Assembly (NCBI RefSeq): GCF_008065135.1
Contig: NZ_CP042914.1
Location: 2,232,001 to 2,296,000, forward strand
Reading direction: 5' to 3'
Length of the DNA stretch: 64,000 nucleotides
Source: Roseimaritima ulvae
Lineage (GTDB): Bacteria > Planctomycetota > Planctomycetia > Pirellulales > Pirellulaceae
This document shows positions 18,279 to 26,466 of this stretch, one piece after another (position 1 is the stretch's first letter; each line of letters starts with the position of its first letter). The translations under genes were made by a program, and so were the position numbers. Below the pieces are notes generated by a model. It did no database searches, was not told the origin of the DNA, and saw only the letters and a program-made list of their open reading frames with translations.

Positions 18279-20696
18279 TTACCGGACTAACAGGAATTCG
18301 GGCAGCATACAGATCGCCCACAACGCGTCCTGCACCGCTTCGGTGGTGGGCGTGTCGCCGAGGTAGGCGGTCATCGTGGCCAGTTCATCGGCGGTGGGCT
18401 GACGCGACAACGCAAAGGCATAGATATATCGGACCATGTGCTCGGTGTCCGCAAAGGGCATCGCTTGGATCCGTTTGGCTCCGCGAGCAAAGGCGGCCGC
18501 CAACTGGGACTCGTTGGCCAAATCGATGGCTTCCAACGTGCTCAGCTGCGTGGGCCGCATGGACACGATCTGTTCCCGTCCTGGTCGGCCCAGCGAACGC
18601 ATCAGCGCCGTGTTTTTTAATAGCCCGGCCCGCACCGTGGGTTGCCCCACGCCGTCGGGACGATTTAACAGGTCGATCGCTTGTGGATTCACGGCAGCGG
18701 ACCAGGCGTCCAGCGCGGGCACGATGACGGCTGATTGCCAGGGCCCCGGGCCGCCATCTTTTGAAGCCTGCAACGATGCCGGAATGGTCTCGCTGGTCTG
18801 CCAGCTATCGTCGGCGATGATGCTGGTTTCGTCGCCTTCTTCGAACGTTAGCTGAGCTTGAAAGAACAATCCCGCCGGACTGGGACTATTGGTGGTGTTG
18901 GTGGCCACGACCACAATCCAATTTCTTCCCTGCTGAAACGCGTCCGCGAGATCCACGGCTTTGACTTCCGTCCACTGCGTTCCCGCGTCCAGCTTGCGGC
19001 CGTTGACGTACAGCGTGAACTCGTTGTCGCAGGTCAGCACAGCCGTTCCGCTCACGATCGGCTGCTCCAGCGTGATTTGTTTGCGAAAAACAAGTGTTTG
19101 CGGCGGAGCGTTGTGGTCCGATCGGTTCCAGATCCAATGACTGTGCAACTCTCGTGTTGGGCTGGACGGATCGCGGGGCAGCGTGCGTGTGATCGGAGCA
19201 TCGAACTTGTTTGGCGCGGCTCCGGTCAGTTGCCATACCGCATCCAAAAACTGTTCGGCCGTCATCCGCCGAGCTACCGGACCATGGTAGCCCTCGGCGG
19301 ACTTACCAGCAGTATCACGTGGCTGCACCCGAGATTGATAGGCTTGGGAAGTCGCGATCAGCCGCAACACCTGTTTCAGATCGTAGTCATGGTCGACCAA
19401 GTAGGTACCGAGAAAATCCAACAGGTCCGCATTGGCGGGTTCGGTTTGCATGGCGTCCAGCGGATGCACGATGCCGCGTCCCATCAACTGATACCACAGC
19501 CGATTGACGATCGTCCGCGCGAATCGCCCGTTTTCGCGATGCGTCATCAGAGCGGCCAATTGTTTTAAACGTTCGGCTGGCGGTTTAGCGGGATCCACTT
19601 GCCCGATTTCGGGAAACAACCAGGCGGCTTTGGCGGTCCGACCGGTGGGTTTATCGCAGCGATGCAGCTCCAAGGGGCGCGGCGCATAAACCGCGGCCAG
19701 ACCATAGGCTTCTTCCAAGGTCCAGCGGTCAATAAAACTGTCGTGACAGGAAGCGCATTTTAGATTGATGCCCAGAAACGACTGCGCGACACTTTGCGCG
19801 AACTGGATCTCCACCGTCTGCCCCGCACTGACGGTTCCCCGCCAGCGAATCCCATCGATAAACCCTCGGCTCTCGTCCGTCGGCGGTGCAATCAGCTCTT
19901 GCACCAATTGATCGAAAGGTTTGTTTTCGAGCAACGACTGATACAACCATCCACTGACCTGTTTGCGACCGCCGGTGATAAAGCCCGTGCCGCTGTAATC
20001 GTTGCGCAGCAGGTCGTTAAAAAACGTCATCCAGTGATCGGCATACGCAATTTTGTCGGCCAGCAAAGCGTCGATGACCTGTTCGCGTTTATCTTCGCTG
20101 CGATCTTGTAGAAACGCATCGAGCGTCTCGGGCGATGGCAACAGACCGGTCAAATCCAGCGTCGCCCGGCGGAGGAACGTGGCATCGTCGATGGCAGCAG
20201 GAATTTCTTCGCCACGCTGCAACACTTCGGCGTCGAGAATCCGATCGATGGGGTTGGTGCGTCCGGCATGGGCGGGCGGAAGCTCTGGACGACGCGGCCG
20301 CAAGGGCGGTTCGTACACGGGCGGGGCAAACGAAAACCCTGGTTCCCAAGCAACTTGTTGTTCGATCCACCGCCGCACCGTGTCGACCTCCGCCGGCTTC
20401 AGCCGCGGCCGATCTTGTGGAGGCATCTGGGTGTCGGTGTCGGTCGACTCGATCAATTCGAGCAGATAGGAATCGCCGGGATCCTCCAGGTCGACATGCC
20501 CGGACTCGACCAGCAAGACCCGCGAGTTCAGCGAGAAACTGCCCTTGGCTTCTTTGCCACCGTGGCACTCGATGCAATGCGTCCGCAAGATCGGCACTAC
20601 ATCGTGACTGAAATCCACGTCCGCAGCACGGCCCGCGGCGGCTGCGAACACAAAGCTGACGGCCACAATAACGGTATGGGTGAGGTGTTGGTTCAT
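18279..20696 (-). CDS. PSD1-type cytochrome (DUF1549/DUF1553) with inserted jelly-roll-like segment
   Basis: 805 residues. It has a signal peptide (about 1-24) and haem motif CIECHGG near residue 40. DUF1549 follows (YADHWMTFFNDLLRNDYSGTGF; CASCHDSFIDRWTLEEAYGL), then DUF1553 (RTIVNRLWYQLMGRGIVHPLDAM). Between the DUF1553 halves (about 515-650) lies an insertion, SHWIWNRSDHNAPPQTLVFRK to LFFQAQLTFEEGDE, that reads like a galactose-binding/GH2-type beta-sandwich (EFTLYVNGRKLD). It may bind carbohydrate. The start at 20696 is 8 bases past the end of the PurA-like gene on the same strand, so co-transcription with the upstream operon is possible. Confidence 0.87.
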   Translation of the reverse strand: MNQHLTHTVIVAVSFVFAAAAGRAADVDFSHDVVPILRTHCIECHGGKEAKGSFSLNSRVLLVESGHVDLEDPGDSYLLELIESTDTDTQMPPQDRPRLKPAEVDTVRRWIEQQVAWEPGFSFAPPVYEPPLRPRRPELPPAHAGRTNPIDRILDAEVLQRGEEIPAAIDDATFLRRATLDLTGLLPSPETLDAFLQDRSEDKREQVIDALLADKIAYADHWMTFFNDLLRNDYSGTGFITGGRKQVSGWLYQSLLENKPFDQLVQELIAPPTDESRGFIDGIRWRGTVSAGQTVEIQFAQSVAQSFLGINLKCASCHDSFIDRWTLEEAYGLAAVYAPRPLELHRCDKPTGRTAKAAWLFPEIGQVDPAKPPAERLKQLAALMTHRENGRFARTIVNRLWYQLMGRGIVHPLDAMQTEPANADLLDFLGTYLVDHDYDLKQVLRLIATSQAYQSRVQPRDTAGKSAEGYHGPVARRMTAEQFLDAVWQLTGAAPNKFDAPITRTLPRDPSSPTRELHSHWIWNRSDHNAPPQTLVFRKQITLEQPIVSGTAVLTCDNEFTLYVNGRKLDAGTQWTEVKAVDLADAFQQGRNWIVVVATNTTNSPSPAGLFFQAQLTFEEGDETSIIADDSWQTSETIPASLQASKDGGPGPWQSAVIVPALDAWSAAVNPQAIDLLNRPDGVGQPTVRAGLLKNTALMRSLGRPGREQIVSMRPTQLSTLEAIDLANESQLAAAFARGAKRIQAMPFADTEHMVRYIYAFALSRQPTADELATMTAYLGDTPTTEAVQDALWAICMLPEFLLVR

Positions 20697-20704
20697 GCCG
20701 CCGA

Positions 20705-22042
20705 TTATAGTCGTTCGGCGCCGTCCCCGTAGCCGAAGTCGCCAGACTTTGGACCGTTGAATCCAGGACTACCGCGTGTCTCCCCTTCCTGATCGCCGGC
20801 GCCGAGAAAACAGCGGTCTTGATGCGTCGGCCCCTCGCTGGTGATCACCAGCGGAGCGATGGTGGCGAGTTCGTCCAGCAACTGCTGCCGCGTGACGGTT
20901 TCCAATTCAGGACGAACGCTGTCCAGATGCTCGGTCAGTTGCTGCTGCTCGCGCAGACAAACCCCGGAAGCTCCAGGCTGCAATTCAGCCTGATCCTGAT
21001 ACCGTCGACACAACAGCGACTCGGCGGGCAGTTCGTCCAGGTGGTTCACAACCAACCCGTCCGGCTGGGTGGTGCGAGCGGCATAGCGCAGCAGCACCAG
21101 ATCGAGGGGGCCAAAACGCATACCGTCCTGCCAATCGTTACGCGGATTTCCGGGATCGGTTTGCCGAGCGGTCATAGCCGGGCAAGCGGTGGGGAAGGGC
21201 CCGGCGCCGTGCCGGGTGGTGTAGGCCCGGGTTAATCCCAACGTGGTGACGCGATCGATCCCGCTGGCTTCAATCAATTCGAACGCATGCCGCGCCGTAA
21301 CCGTGCTCCACGTCGTGAAGGGATGAAAGCCGTGATACTCATCCAACAGCACGCCCTGTGAACCTTCGAAGATGATCGTGTCGGCCGTCGGCATCTGCCA
21401 GTCGTAGCCCACACCCTGCATGCAGTCCATCAACAATTCGGCCTCTTGTTGTGGCGAGGTGTTTTGCAAAGTTGCCAGCCAGATCGGATCGAGCCGCGGA
21501 AGCGTTTGGACCTCCAACAGCAACCGATCTTGCAACAGCGTCAACTTGTGCAGCAGTGTCTGAGGGTCGTGAAGATCCGCCGCCACGGGTGCATCCAGAC
21601 CGTATTGCAACCAGTACTGCCGCGTCTCGCCGACTCCCAAGCCACAGGATCCGTGCTTGTCCGCCCCGCGTGCCACTTCGCGCAAACGGTTCATCATTAC
21701 GTGATAGGTAGTCGAGACGAGACAGTCGGGGTGGACACTAAGCATCGACTGGGGATCGTCCACGCCCAGCGACCGCAGATGGTCGGCTTCGGGAACCAGC
21801 GTCGCGGGATTCAGGATCATCCGCGGGCCTAGGTAGGTGCGTGCACCGGCCAACGTCCCCGCACCGAACTGCGAGAAAGTGTGCCGACGCCCATCGGGCA
21901 GCTGCACATTGTGCCCGGCCTGGGGTCCGCCACAATAGCGAACCACCACAGCGGCACGGTAGCGACGCGTGAGAAAATCCACGGTCGCTCCCTTGCCTTC
22001 ATCGCCGAACCCCAGGCCCACGGTAATGATCGCGTGGGTCAT
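20705..22042 (-). CDS. Adenylosuccinate synthetase paralogue, diverged
   Basis: 445 residues. PurA-type landmarks: GLGFGDEGKGATVDFL (catalytic Asp14 and P-loop), CGGPQAGH (His44, matching the catalytic His of PurA, but with Pro-Gln for His-Asn before it), GVGETRQYW and FEGSQGVLLDEYHG. The aspartate-binding loop of true PurA, GATTGRRRR, is absent; residues 298-311 read GNPRNDWQDGMRFG instead. The last 20 residues or so are encoded by a GTAG hairpin repeat. It overlaps the vWA gene by ATGA and ends an operon with the Nudix regulator and pseudokinase. A GTP-dependent ligase acting on a different substrate is plausible; housekeeping purine synthesis is unlikely. Confidence 0.8.
   Translation of the reverse strand: MTHAIITVGLGFGDEGKGATVDFLTRRYRAAVVVRYCGGPQAGHNVQLPDGRRHTFSQFGAGTLAGARTYLGPRMILNPATLVPEADHLRSLGVDDPQSMLSVHPDCLVSTTYHVMMNRLREVARGADKHGSCGLGVGETRQYWLQYGLDAPVAADLHDPQTLLHKLTLLQDRLLLEVQTLPRLDPIWLATLQNTSPQQEAELLMDCMQGVGYDWQMPTADTIIFEGSQGVLLDEYHGFHPFTTWSTVTARHAFELIEASGIDRVTTLGLTRAYTTRHGAGPFPTACPAMTARQTDPGNPRNDWQDGMRFGPLDLVLLRYAARTTQPDGLVVNHLDELPAESLLCRRYQDQAELQPGASGVCLREQQQLTEHLDSVRPELETVTRQQLLDELATIAPLVITSEGPTHQDRCFLGAGDQEGETRGSPGFNGPKSGDFGYGDGAERL
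20729..20753 (+). repeat. GTAG hairpin repeat inside the end of the PurA-like gene
   Basis: GTAGCCG, AAGTC, GCCA, GACTT, TTGGA. It is read in antisense as codons for part of the last 20 residues of the PurA-like protein (PKSGDFGYG). Confidence 0.85.
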
Positions 22043-22953
22043 CGTTGCAAAGCCGTTTCAACAGCTTGCACGACATCCTGGCTGGCGCCTTCGCCCTGCA
22101 GGTTGCCCGACAGTTCGTCCCAACCGATCGATTCTTGCGCCAAGCCAATGGCCGAAGCGATCAGTTCGCTGATGCCGCTAGGGTCGGGCAGACGCAGCGC
22201 GTACTGGCCGAGCAGGTTTCGCCAGCAGTTGATGATCCGTTCGTCGTGATAATATGAGGTCAGGTTCGGCAGGATGAAATACACCTCATACTTCTGCTGT
22301 GCCTCCTTCAATATCTGTTGGAACGGAATGTCCTTGGGCAAGCGATCCCCAAACACCCGTTTGACCTCCCGGCGGGATACGCGCGGGTAGGGCATTTCAT
22401 CGCCGATGATGAAGGCGTACCCCTTCTTGCCGCGTTTTTCGTAGCCGTCCATAACGGTTTTACGAGCCAAAAAGTACAACGCCAATTCGTACGACTCGTG
22501 TTGCTGGCCTCCGCCACCGCCTTCCAGATACAACTTGTCCAAGTCCAGCTCGATTTCATTACCCGATTCGAACTGTCCGACCTGCAGCGGAGCCAGGTCG
22601 CATTTGGCGTCGCCGATGCCGCCCACTAAAATCGCGGGGTCCCGCACGAAGCCTCGCCGCAAGCACAACGCCATCAACGAACACAAACTGCGTTGCATGA
22701 TCTGGGGAACCTGCAGCATCGATCCGGTGACATCAAACATCACGGCAATCGAAGTGCTGTGCGGGTTTTCCTGGCTATCGCGGGATTCGCGAACGCCGCC
22801 TTTGAGATGCATGGGATCCATATCGGGGTGGACGCCCGCACGCTCTCGACCTTGACGAATGTCTTCGTCATACCCAAACGCCGAACGCTGGTGACGTCGA
22901 AGCTGTTTGGCACGGTGGTTGTAATGCGCGTCCGACCAGTGTGTAGCACCCAT
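22039..22953 (-). CDS. von Willebrand factor A-domain protein
   Basis: 304 residues. A basic N-terminal region (about 1-65) leads into a vWA domain: AVMFDVTGSM supplies the metal-ion-dependent adhesion motif (Asp74, Thr76, Ser78). Later strands include ILVGGIGDAKCD and YAFIIGDEMPYP, with AND-like metal residues expected near GIGDA. There is no signal peptide, so it is cytoplasmic. Start chosen at 22953 with a strong AAGGAG site 6-7 bases upstream. It overlaps the PurA-like gene and follows the pseudokinase gene by 21 bases. Cytoplasmic vWA proteins usually serve as metal-dependent scaffolds, often with AAA ATPases or kinases; here the partner is probably the pseudokinase. Confidence 0.85.
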   Translation of the reverse strand: MGATHWSDAHYNHRAKQLRRHQRSAFGYDEDIRQGRERAGVHPDMDPMHLKGGVRESRDSQENPHSTSIAVMFDVTGSMLQVPQIMQRSLCSLMALCLRRGFVRDPAILVGGIGDAKCDLAPLQVGQFESGNEIELDLDKLYLEGGGGGQQHESYELALYFLARKTVMDGYEKRGKKGYAFIIGDEMPYPRVSRREVKRVFGDRLPKDIPFQQILKEAQQKYEVYFILPNLTSYYHDERIINCWRNLLGQYALRLPDPSGISELIASAIGLAQESIGWDELSGNLQGEGASQDVVQAVETALQR

Positions 22954-22974
22954 GACTCTCTCCTTTCAGGAACG

Positions 22975-24039
22975 TTAGCGTCTCATCGACAACCGATGAA
23001 ACTCGGGTGGACCGAAAACGATCGCGAACAACTCGCGAGCGTCGCGGTGTAACTCCCAGGCGTCGTCGGGACGCATGCTGGGAGATTCCAACAGGCAAGC
23101 TCGTAAGAACTGACCAACTGGATTCGGTAGGGCAGACGGAATCTGCTTGCTGCCGACCCGCCGGCCGGCAAGAAACATTGCGCAATTCGCTGCCATGAAA
23201 ATGTCTAGACCGGGACCTGCCACCCAGGGCGCGTCCGCGGGAAACCAGACCCGGTATCGCTGCGGCACGACGCTCAGCGGTTTGCCAATCTTTGTGGCAC
23301 TCCTCCAGTGCACCAATCGCAACCCATGCGATTCGGTGTTGAACCACAAATGTTGCGGAAGGACGGCACCATGCACGATCCCCTGACGGTGTACGAAGCC
23401 GAGGATTTCCAACATGCGGTTGAACATCCACGCGACATGTTGTCCCGCCACGCCTTCGTCATATCGCTGCCGAATCTGCGTTGCCGTGTACCAAGGCCCG
23501 TCGCCATAATTATCGTCTTGCCCAACCGTTGCCGATGCCCCGCCGTGCCACCGCTCTGGGGCGCACGGCAGATAATCTGCGTACGGAGTGCCCACGGCGC
23601 GACGGTGCAGGTACCGCAACACGGACGCTTCTCGTTTGTCTGCGACCGGAGCCTCACCGATCCGCAGCGGTTCCTCGCTGATTGTGTTGCTCGCCGGATT
23701 GTCCGTTAGGTTTTCTGCTGGTTCGCTCGCATGCACTTCGGCTGCATGCACTTCGCCCATCTGTTGCTCGACCGACAGCGGTGCAACCGGCAACGGTGCG
23801 GCGTTCTTCAGCCAACGCTTCAGTCCCCAAGCGATCTCGTGGGCTACCGAATCTTGTTCAAATCGTTCCGGGCGAATCGCCACGGCGATGCACCATAACA
23901 GCAACACGCGAAACCTTGGAAACCGGATCGCGGCCAGCAGTGTCAGCAGAACCGTGCCGAGCAGCAGGAAGGAGACGATCCCCAGTCCCATGGGCAGCCA
24001 TTCGCTGGTTCGCAAGTGATGGCTTTCAAACATGAGCAT
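22975..24039 (-). CDS. Membrane-anchored serine/threonine pseudokinase-like protein
   Basis: 354 residues. One or two hydrophobic helices (about 15-55) are followed by a variable linker and a protein-kinase C-lobe-like domain (about 195-340). Landmarks are FVHRQGIVHGAVLPQHLWFN, where HRD is replaced by HGA at 223-225; LVHWR at 242-246 in the DFG position; DIFMAANCAMFLAGRR for helix F; and the ending RPDDAWELHRDARELFAIVFGPPEFHRL. Loss of both catalytic motifs argues for a pseudokinase. The glycine-rich N-lobe is poorly conserved. A second ATG at 24033 has a better-spaced GAGG site and may be the true start. Confidence 0.7.
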   Translation of the reverse strand: MLMFESHHLRTSEWLPMGLGIVSFLLLGTVLLTLLAAIRFPRFRVLLLWCIAVAIRPERFEQDSVAHEIAWGLKRWLKNAAPLPVAPLSVEQQMGEVHAAEVHASEPAENLTDNPASNTISEEPLRIGEAPVADKREASVLRYLHRRAVGTPYADYLPCAPERWHGGASATVGQDDNYGDGPWYTATQIRQRYDEGVAGQHVAWMFNRMLEILGFVHRQGIVHGAVLPQHLWFNTESHGLRLVHWRSATKIGKPLSVVPQRYRVWFPADAPWVAGPGLDIFMAANCAMFLAGRRVGSKQIPSALPNPVGQFLRACLLESPSMRPDDAWELHRDARELFAIVFGPPEFHRLSMRR

Positions 24040-24064
24040 CGTCCTCTACCTATCGTGAATGTCG

Positions 24065-24838
24065 CTAATGACGCTGTTGTGTTCCTTTAAAGCGATACAG
24101 TTCTGCCGGTCGATGGCCGACCGCCTGCTCGTGCTCTCCCGTTGCCGCGATCCTTCCGGAGGCGATCAAGCGACGCCGGAAGGAGTCCTTGTTCAACTTG
24201 CGGCCCAGAATCGTTTCGTGAATGTCCTGCAATTGCCGCAGGGTGAACTTTTTGGGCAACAGTTCGAACCCAATCGGTGCGTAGTCGAGCTTGCCACGAA
24301 GTCGCTCGACCACCATCCCCAAGATGTCTCCGTGATCAAAGGCCAGCGGCAGTCGCTTGCCCTGCTCATCCAAACCGTGCACCGGGCCGGCGGCTTGACC
24401 TTTGCCCGTGCCTTTCGCCGACAATTCGATCAATTGCGTTCGTTGGTCGGCAGCGAACCCCTTGGTCAGTTTTCCGGGGTCGACCAAAGCGTAATAAGCC
24501 ACCGAGACGACCCGCGTGCGGGGATCGCGATCGGGTTGCCCGAATGTATACAGTTGCTCCAAGAAAATCCGCGAGATCCCGACCTTGGTCTGCAGGGCGC
24601 GCTGCGCCGCTTCATCCAGCGACTCTCGGATGCCGACAAACGTGCCCGGCAGCGCCCACTTGCCGCGTGCCGGATGCTGCTCGCGTTGCACCAGCACCGC
24701 CTTCAGCTTGCCCCCATCAGCGGTGACCAACGCCACGTCGACCGTCAGCGAGGGATGTGGAAACTGCGACGCATCGTAGCCGGCCAGAAAGGCCTGCTCG
24801 TCAGTGGTAGATGCGGTCGTGAATGGTTTTTTTGCCAT
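24065..24838 (-). CDS. NrtR-like regulator: degenerate Nudix domain plus winged helix
   Basis: 257 residues. The Nudix domain (about 25-170) has a degenerate box at 65-88, GTFVGIRESLDEAAQRALQ then TKVGI: the REUXEE core is lost, so hydrolysis is unlikely. The C-terminal region (about 185-257, KFTLRQLQDIHETILGRKLNKDSFRRRLIASGRI) is the winged helix-turn-helix of NrtR-type regulators, which sense ADP-ribose or related NAD metabolites. It is the first gene of the operon running to 20705. It starts 5-6 bases after a GGGGAG site, behind a near-consensus promoter that overlaps an inverted repeat; autoregulation is the simplest reading. Confidence 0.85.
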   Translation of the reverse strand: MAKKPFTTASTTDEQAFLAGYDASQFPHPSLTVDVALVTADGGKLKAVLVQREQHPARGKWALPGTFVGIRESLDEAAQRALQTKVGISRIFLEQLYTFGQPDRDPRTRVVSVAYYALVDPGKLTKGFAADQRTQLIELSAKGTGKGQAAGPVHGLDEQGKRLPLAFDHGDILGMVVERLRGKLDYAPIGFELLPKKFTLRQLQDIHETILGRKLNKDSFRRRLIASGRIAATGEHEQAVGHRPAELYRFKGTQQRH

Positions 24839-24848
24839 CGGCTCCCCT

Positions 24849-24871
24849 TAGATACACAAAGCATATATCTA
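24849..24871. promoter_or_regulatory. Candidate operator of the NrtR-like regulator
   Basis: TAGATA (24849-24854) and TATCTA (24866-24871) form an inverted repeat with an 11-base spacer that covers the -10 region. A GCATATA direct repeat (24861-24867 and 24876-24882) overlaps it. Assignment to the Nudix regulator is inference from location. Confidence 0.55.
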
Positions 24872-24888
24872 CGTCGCATATAAGTCAA
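24860..24888 (-). promoter_or_regulatory. Sigma-70-type promoter of the Nudix/pseudokinase/vWA/PurA-like operon
   Basis: On the minus strand, TTGACT (24888-24883) and TATGCT (24865-24860) are separated by exactly 17 bases. The start codon lies 21 bases past the -10, preceded by AAGGGGAG. It is the only promoter in the window that matches this well. Confidence 0.7.
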
Positions 24889-24970
24889 GGAGGTTTTTGG
24901 GGAGGGCTGTGGGAAAGCTTGGTAGACGAAGGGGTGCGTTGTGTTCGCGGGGGACGCGAACAACGATCCT

Positions 24971-26320
24971 CTACTGTTTCAACGCACGTTCGATGGCTTC
25001 AATGGTAGCCAGATTGGGCTTGAAGGAACCCGGCCGCTTGCCGGCGGCGACGTCACGCGGTGTAGCGCCGCGTTTGTTGGGACGGTTCCAGACCTTGGAT
25101 TCCGCCCCCAATTCAACCAGTTGATCCACCACTCGGGGAAAGCTGCGGTAGGCCGCGCCGTGCACCGCGGTTTCACCGTTGTCGTCGACCGCGTTCAGAT
25201 CCGCGCCCCAGCGGTGCAGCTGTTCGACGGCAACCAACACCTCGTCTTCGGTTCCCGGATACTCGTCGGCCACAAACACGCCCACTCCAGCGGCGGCCAA
25301 CAAAGGCGTGCAGCCATCCCGATTGGGAATCGTGTGATCGGCTCCCAAGTCCACCAGCAACCGCATCAGGGGCACATCGGAAGTGAAAGCCGCCAACAAC
25401 AGCGGCGTGGCACCACGTGGATTTAGTCTTGCTGCGCCCGCTCGGCCTCGCTCCAGTTGCAGGTTTACGTCCGCACCGCGAGCGACCAACTGGCGGACAA
25501 ATTCCAAACTGTCGACACGGCCCGATCCCCGTGGCGGTGGATCACCGGCCGGATTATCGCCGCGGCTTGGTCGCCTGACCCAAGACAGCGCATGCAGCGG
25601 CGCATACCCGCTGCGTTGATCGTTCGGGTCGGCGCCCGCATCGACCAACGCCAAGGCCAGCTCAAAATGCGCGCTCTCGACGGCTAACATCAATGCCGAC
25701 ATGCCATTTCGCGGCGCCCGGCCGCCGCCCTTCTGCGGCTTCATTGCACCATTCACATCGACACCGGCCGCCAACAATCGCTGAACCACATCGATGTGGC
25801 CTTCGCGGGCGGCAAAACGGAACGCGGTGAAGCCGGACTCAAGCGTGACGTCTGGATCGGCACCGCGTTCGATCAGCAACTCCACCACATCGGCGTGGCC
25901 TGCTGCGGCGGCCCACATCAACGCCGTCTGCCCGGCTTGCTGCTGAGCGTTGACTTCCGCGCCATGGTCAAGCAAAGCGGCCACCGTTGCTCGATTGCCG
26001 ACCCGAGCGGCCAACATCAATAGTGTTTCCTCGGCCGGCAAGCGTTGCTTCACATCCGCGCCGGCTTGCAATAACCGCTGCGTGATCTCGGGTTGGTTGG
26101 CTGTGATCGCGATCGATAGCGGCGTGATCTGATAACGCGTGGCGGCGTCCACATCGGCTCCCGCTTCGATCAGTTCTTGCACCTTCGAAAGGTCTCCGTC
26201 CCGCACCGCTTGGTGCAGAGCGGTCACGCCCAGCGGAGCGCTTTGGGCGTTCGCCACGCCAGGCACGGGGTACACGATGTAAATCGCCAATAACAGCGAT
26301 AGAACTGGCCATGCACGCAT
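24971..26320 (-). CDS. Exported ankyrin-repeat protein
   Basis: 449 residues. A signal peptide covers about 1-26 (ending PGVANAQS). Most of the rest is ankyrin repeats, about ten copies of the LHxAxxxGxxxxVxxLLxxGADVNxxD pattern (LHQAVRDGDLSKVQELIEAGADVDAATR; ALMWAAAAGHADVVELLIERGADPD). A longer non-canonical stretch (about 265-300) contains a Pro/Gly-rich loop. Ankyrin arrays bind proteins, and the signal peptide places it in the periplasm or paryphoplasm. It is monocistronic; the palindrome cluster at 26352-26459 lies upstream. Confidence 0.9.
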   Translation of the reverse strand: MRAWPVLSLLLAIYIVYPVPGVANAQSAPLGVTALHQAVRDGDLSKVQELIEAGADVDAATRYQITPLSIAITANQPEITQRLLQAGADVKQRLPAEETLLMLAARVGNRATVAALLDHGAEVNAQQQAGQTALMWAAAAGHADVVELLIERGADPDVTLESGFTAFRFAAREGHIDVVQRLLAAGVDVNGAMKPQKGGGRAPRNGMSALMLAVESAHFELALALVDAGADPNDQRSGYAPLHALSWVRRPSRGDNPAGDPPPRGSGRVDSLEFVRQLVARGADVNLQLERGRAGAARLNPRGATPLLLAAFTSDVPLMRLLVDLGADHTIPNRDGCTPLLAAAGVGVFVADEYPGTEDEVLVAVEQLHRWGADLNAVDDNGETAVHGAAYRSFPRVVDQLVELGAESKVWNRPNKRGATPRDVAAGKRPGSFKPNLATIEAIERALKQ

Positions 26321-26351
26321 GGGTAACTTTCACCTCTGGTTTAGGAATCTT

Positions 26352-26459
26352 GTTCCCAGGCTCTGCCTGGGAACACACTGCATGGGAGGCTCCGCCTCCG
26401 GTCTTCTGCTGGGCAGGCGGAGCCTGCGGAGCAGTTCACTCCCAGGCGGAGCCTGGGAG
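26352..26459. repeat. Cluster of CCCAGGC/GGAGCCTG palindromes
   Basis: Consecutive perfect or near-perfect hairpins: GTTCCCAGGC with its complement (26352-26374), GGAGGCTCCGCCTCC (26385-26399), CAGGCGGAGCCTG (26414-26426), and CTCCCAGGC with its complement around GGA (26439-26459). They fill the gap between the ankyrin and DUF1552 genes, both on the minus strand. Such runs are typical of dispersed extragenic palindromes and could also stop or stabilise transcripts. Confidence 0.8.
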
Positions 26460-26466
26460 CGAGGAA

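Noticed and set aside
20705-22042. PurZ-type 2-aminoadenine (Z-genome) enzyme
   Set aside because: The catalytic Asp of PurA is retained in GDEGKG, there are no phage genes, and no DatZ/MazZ-like partner is nearby.
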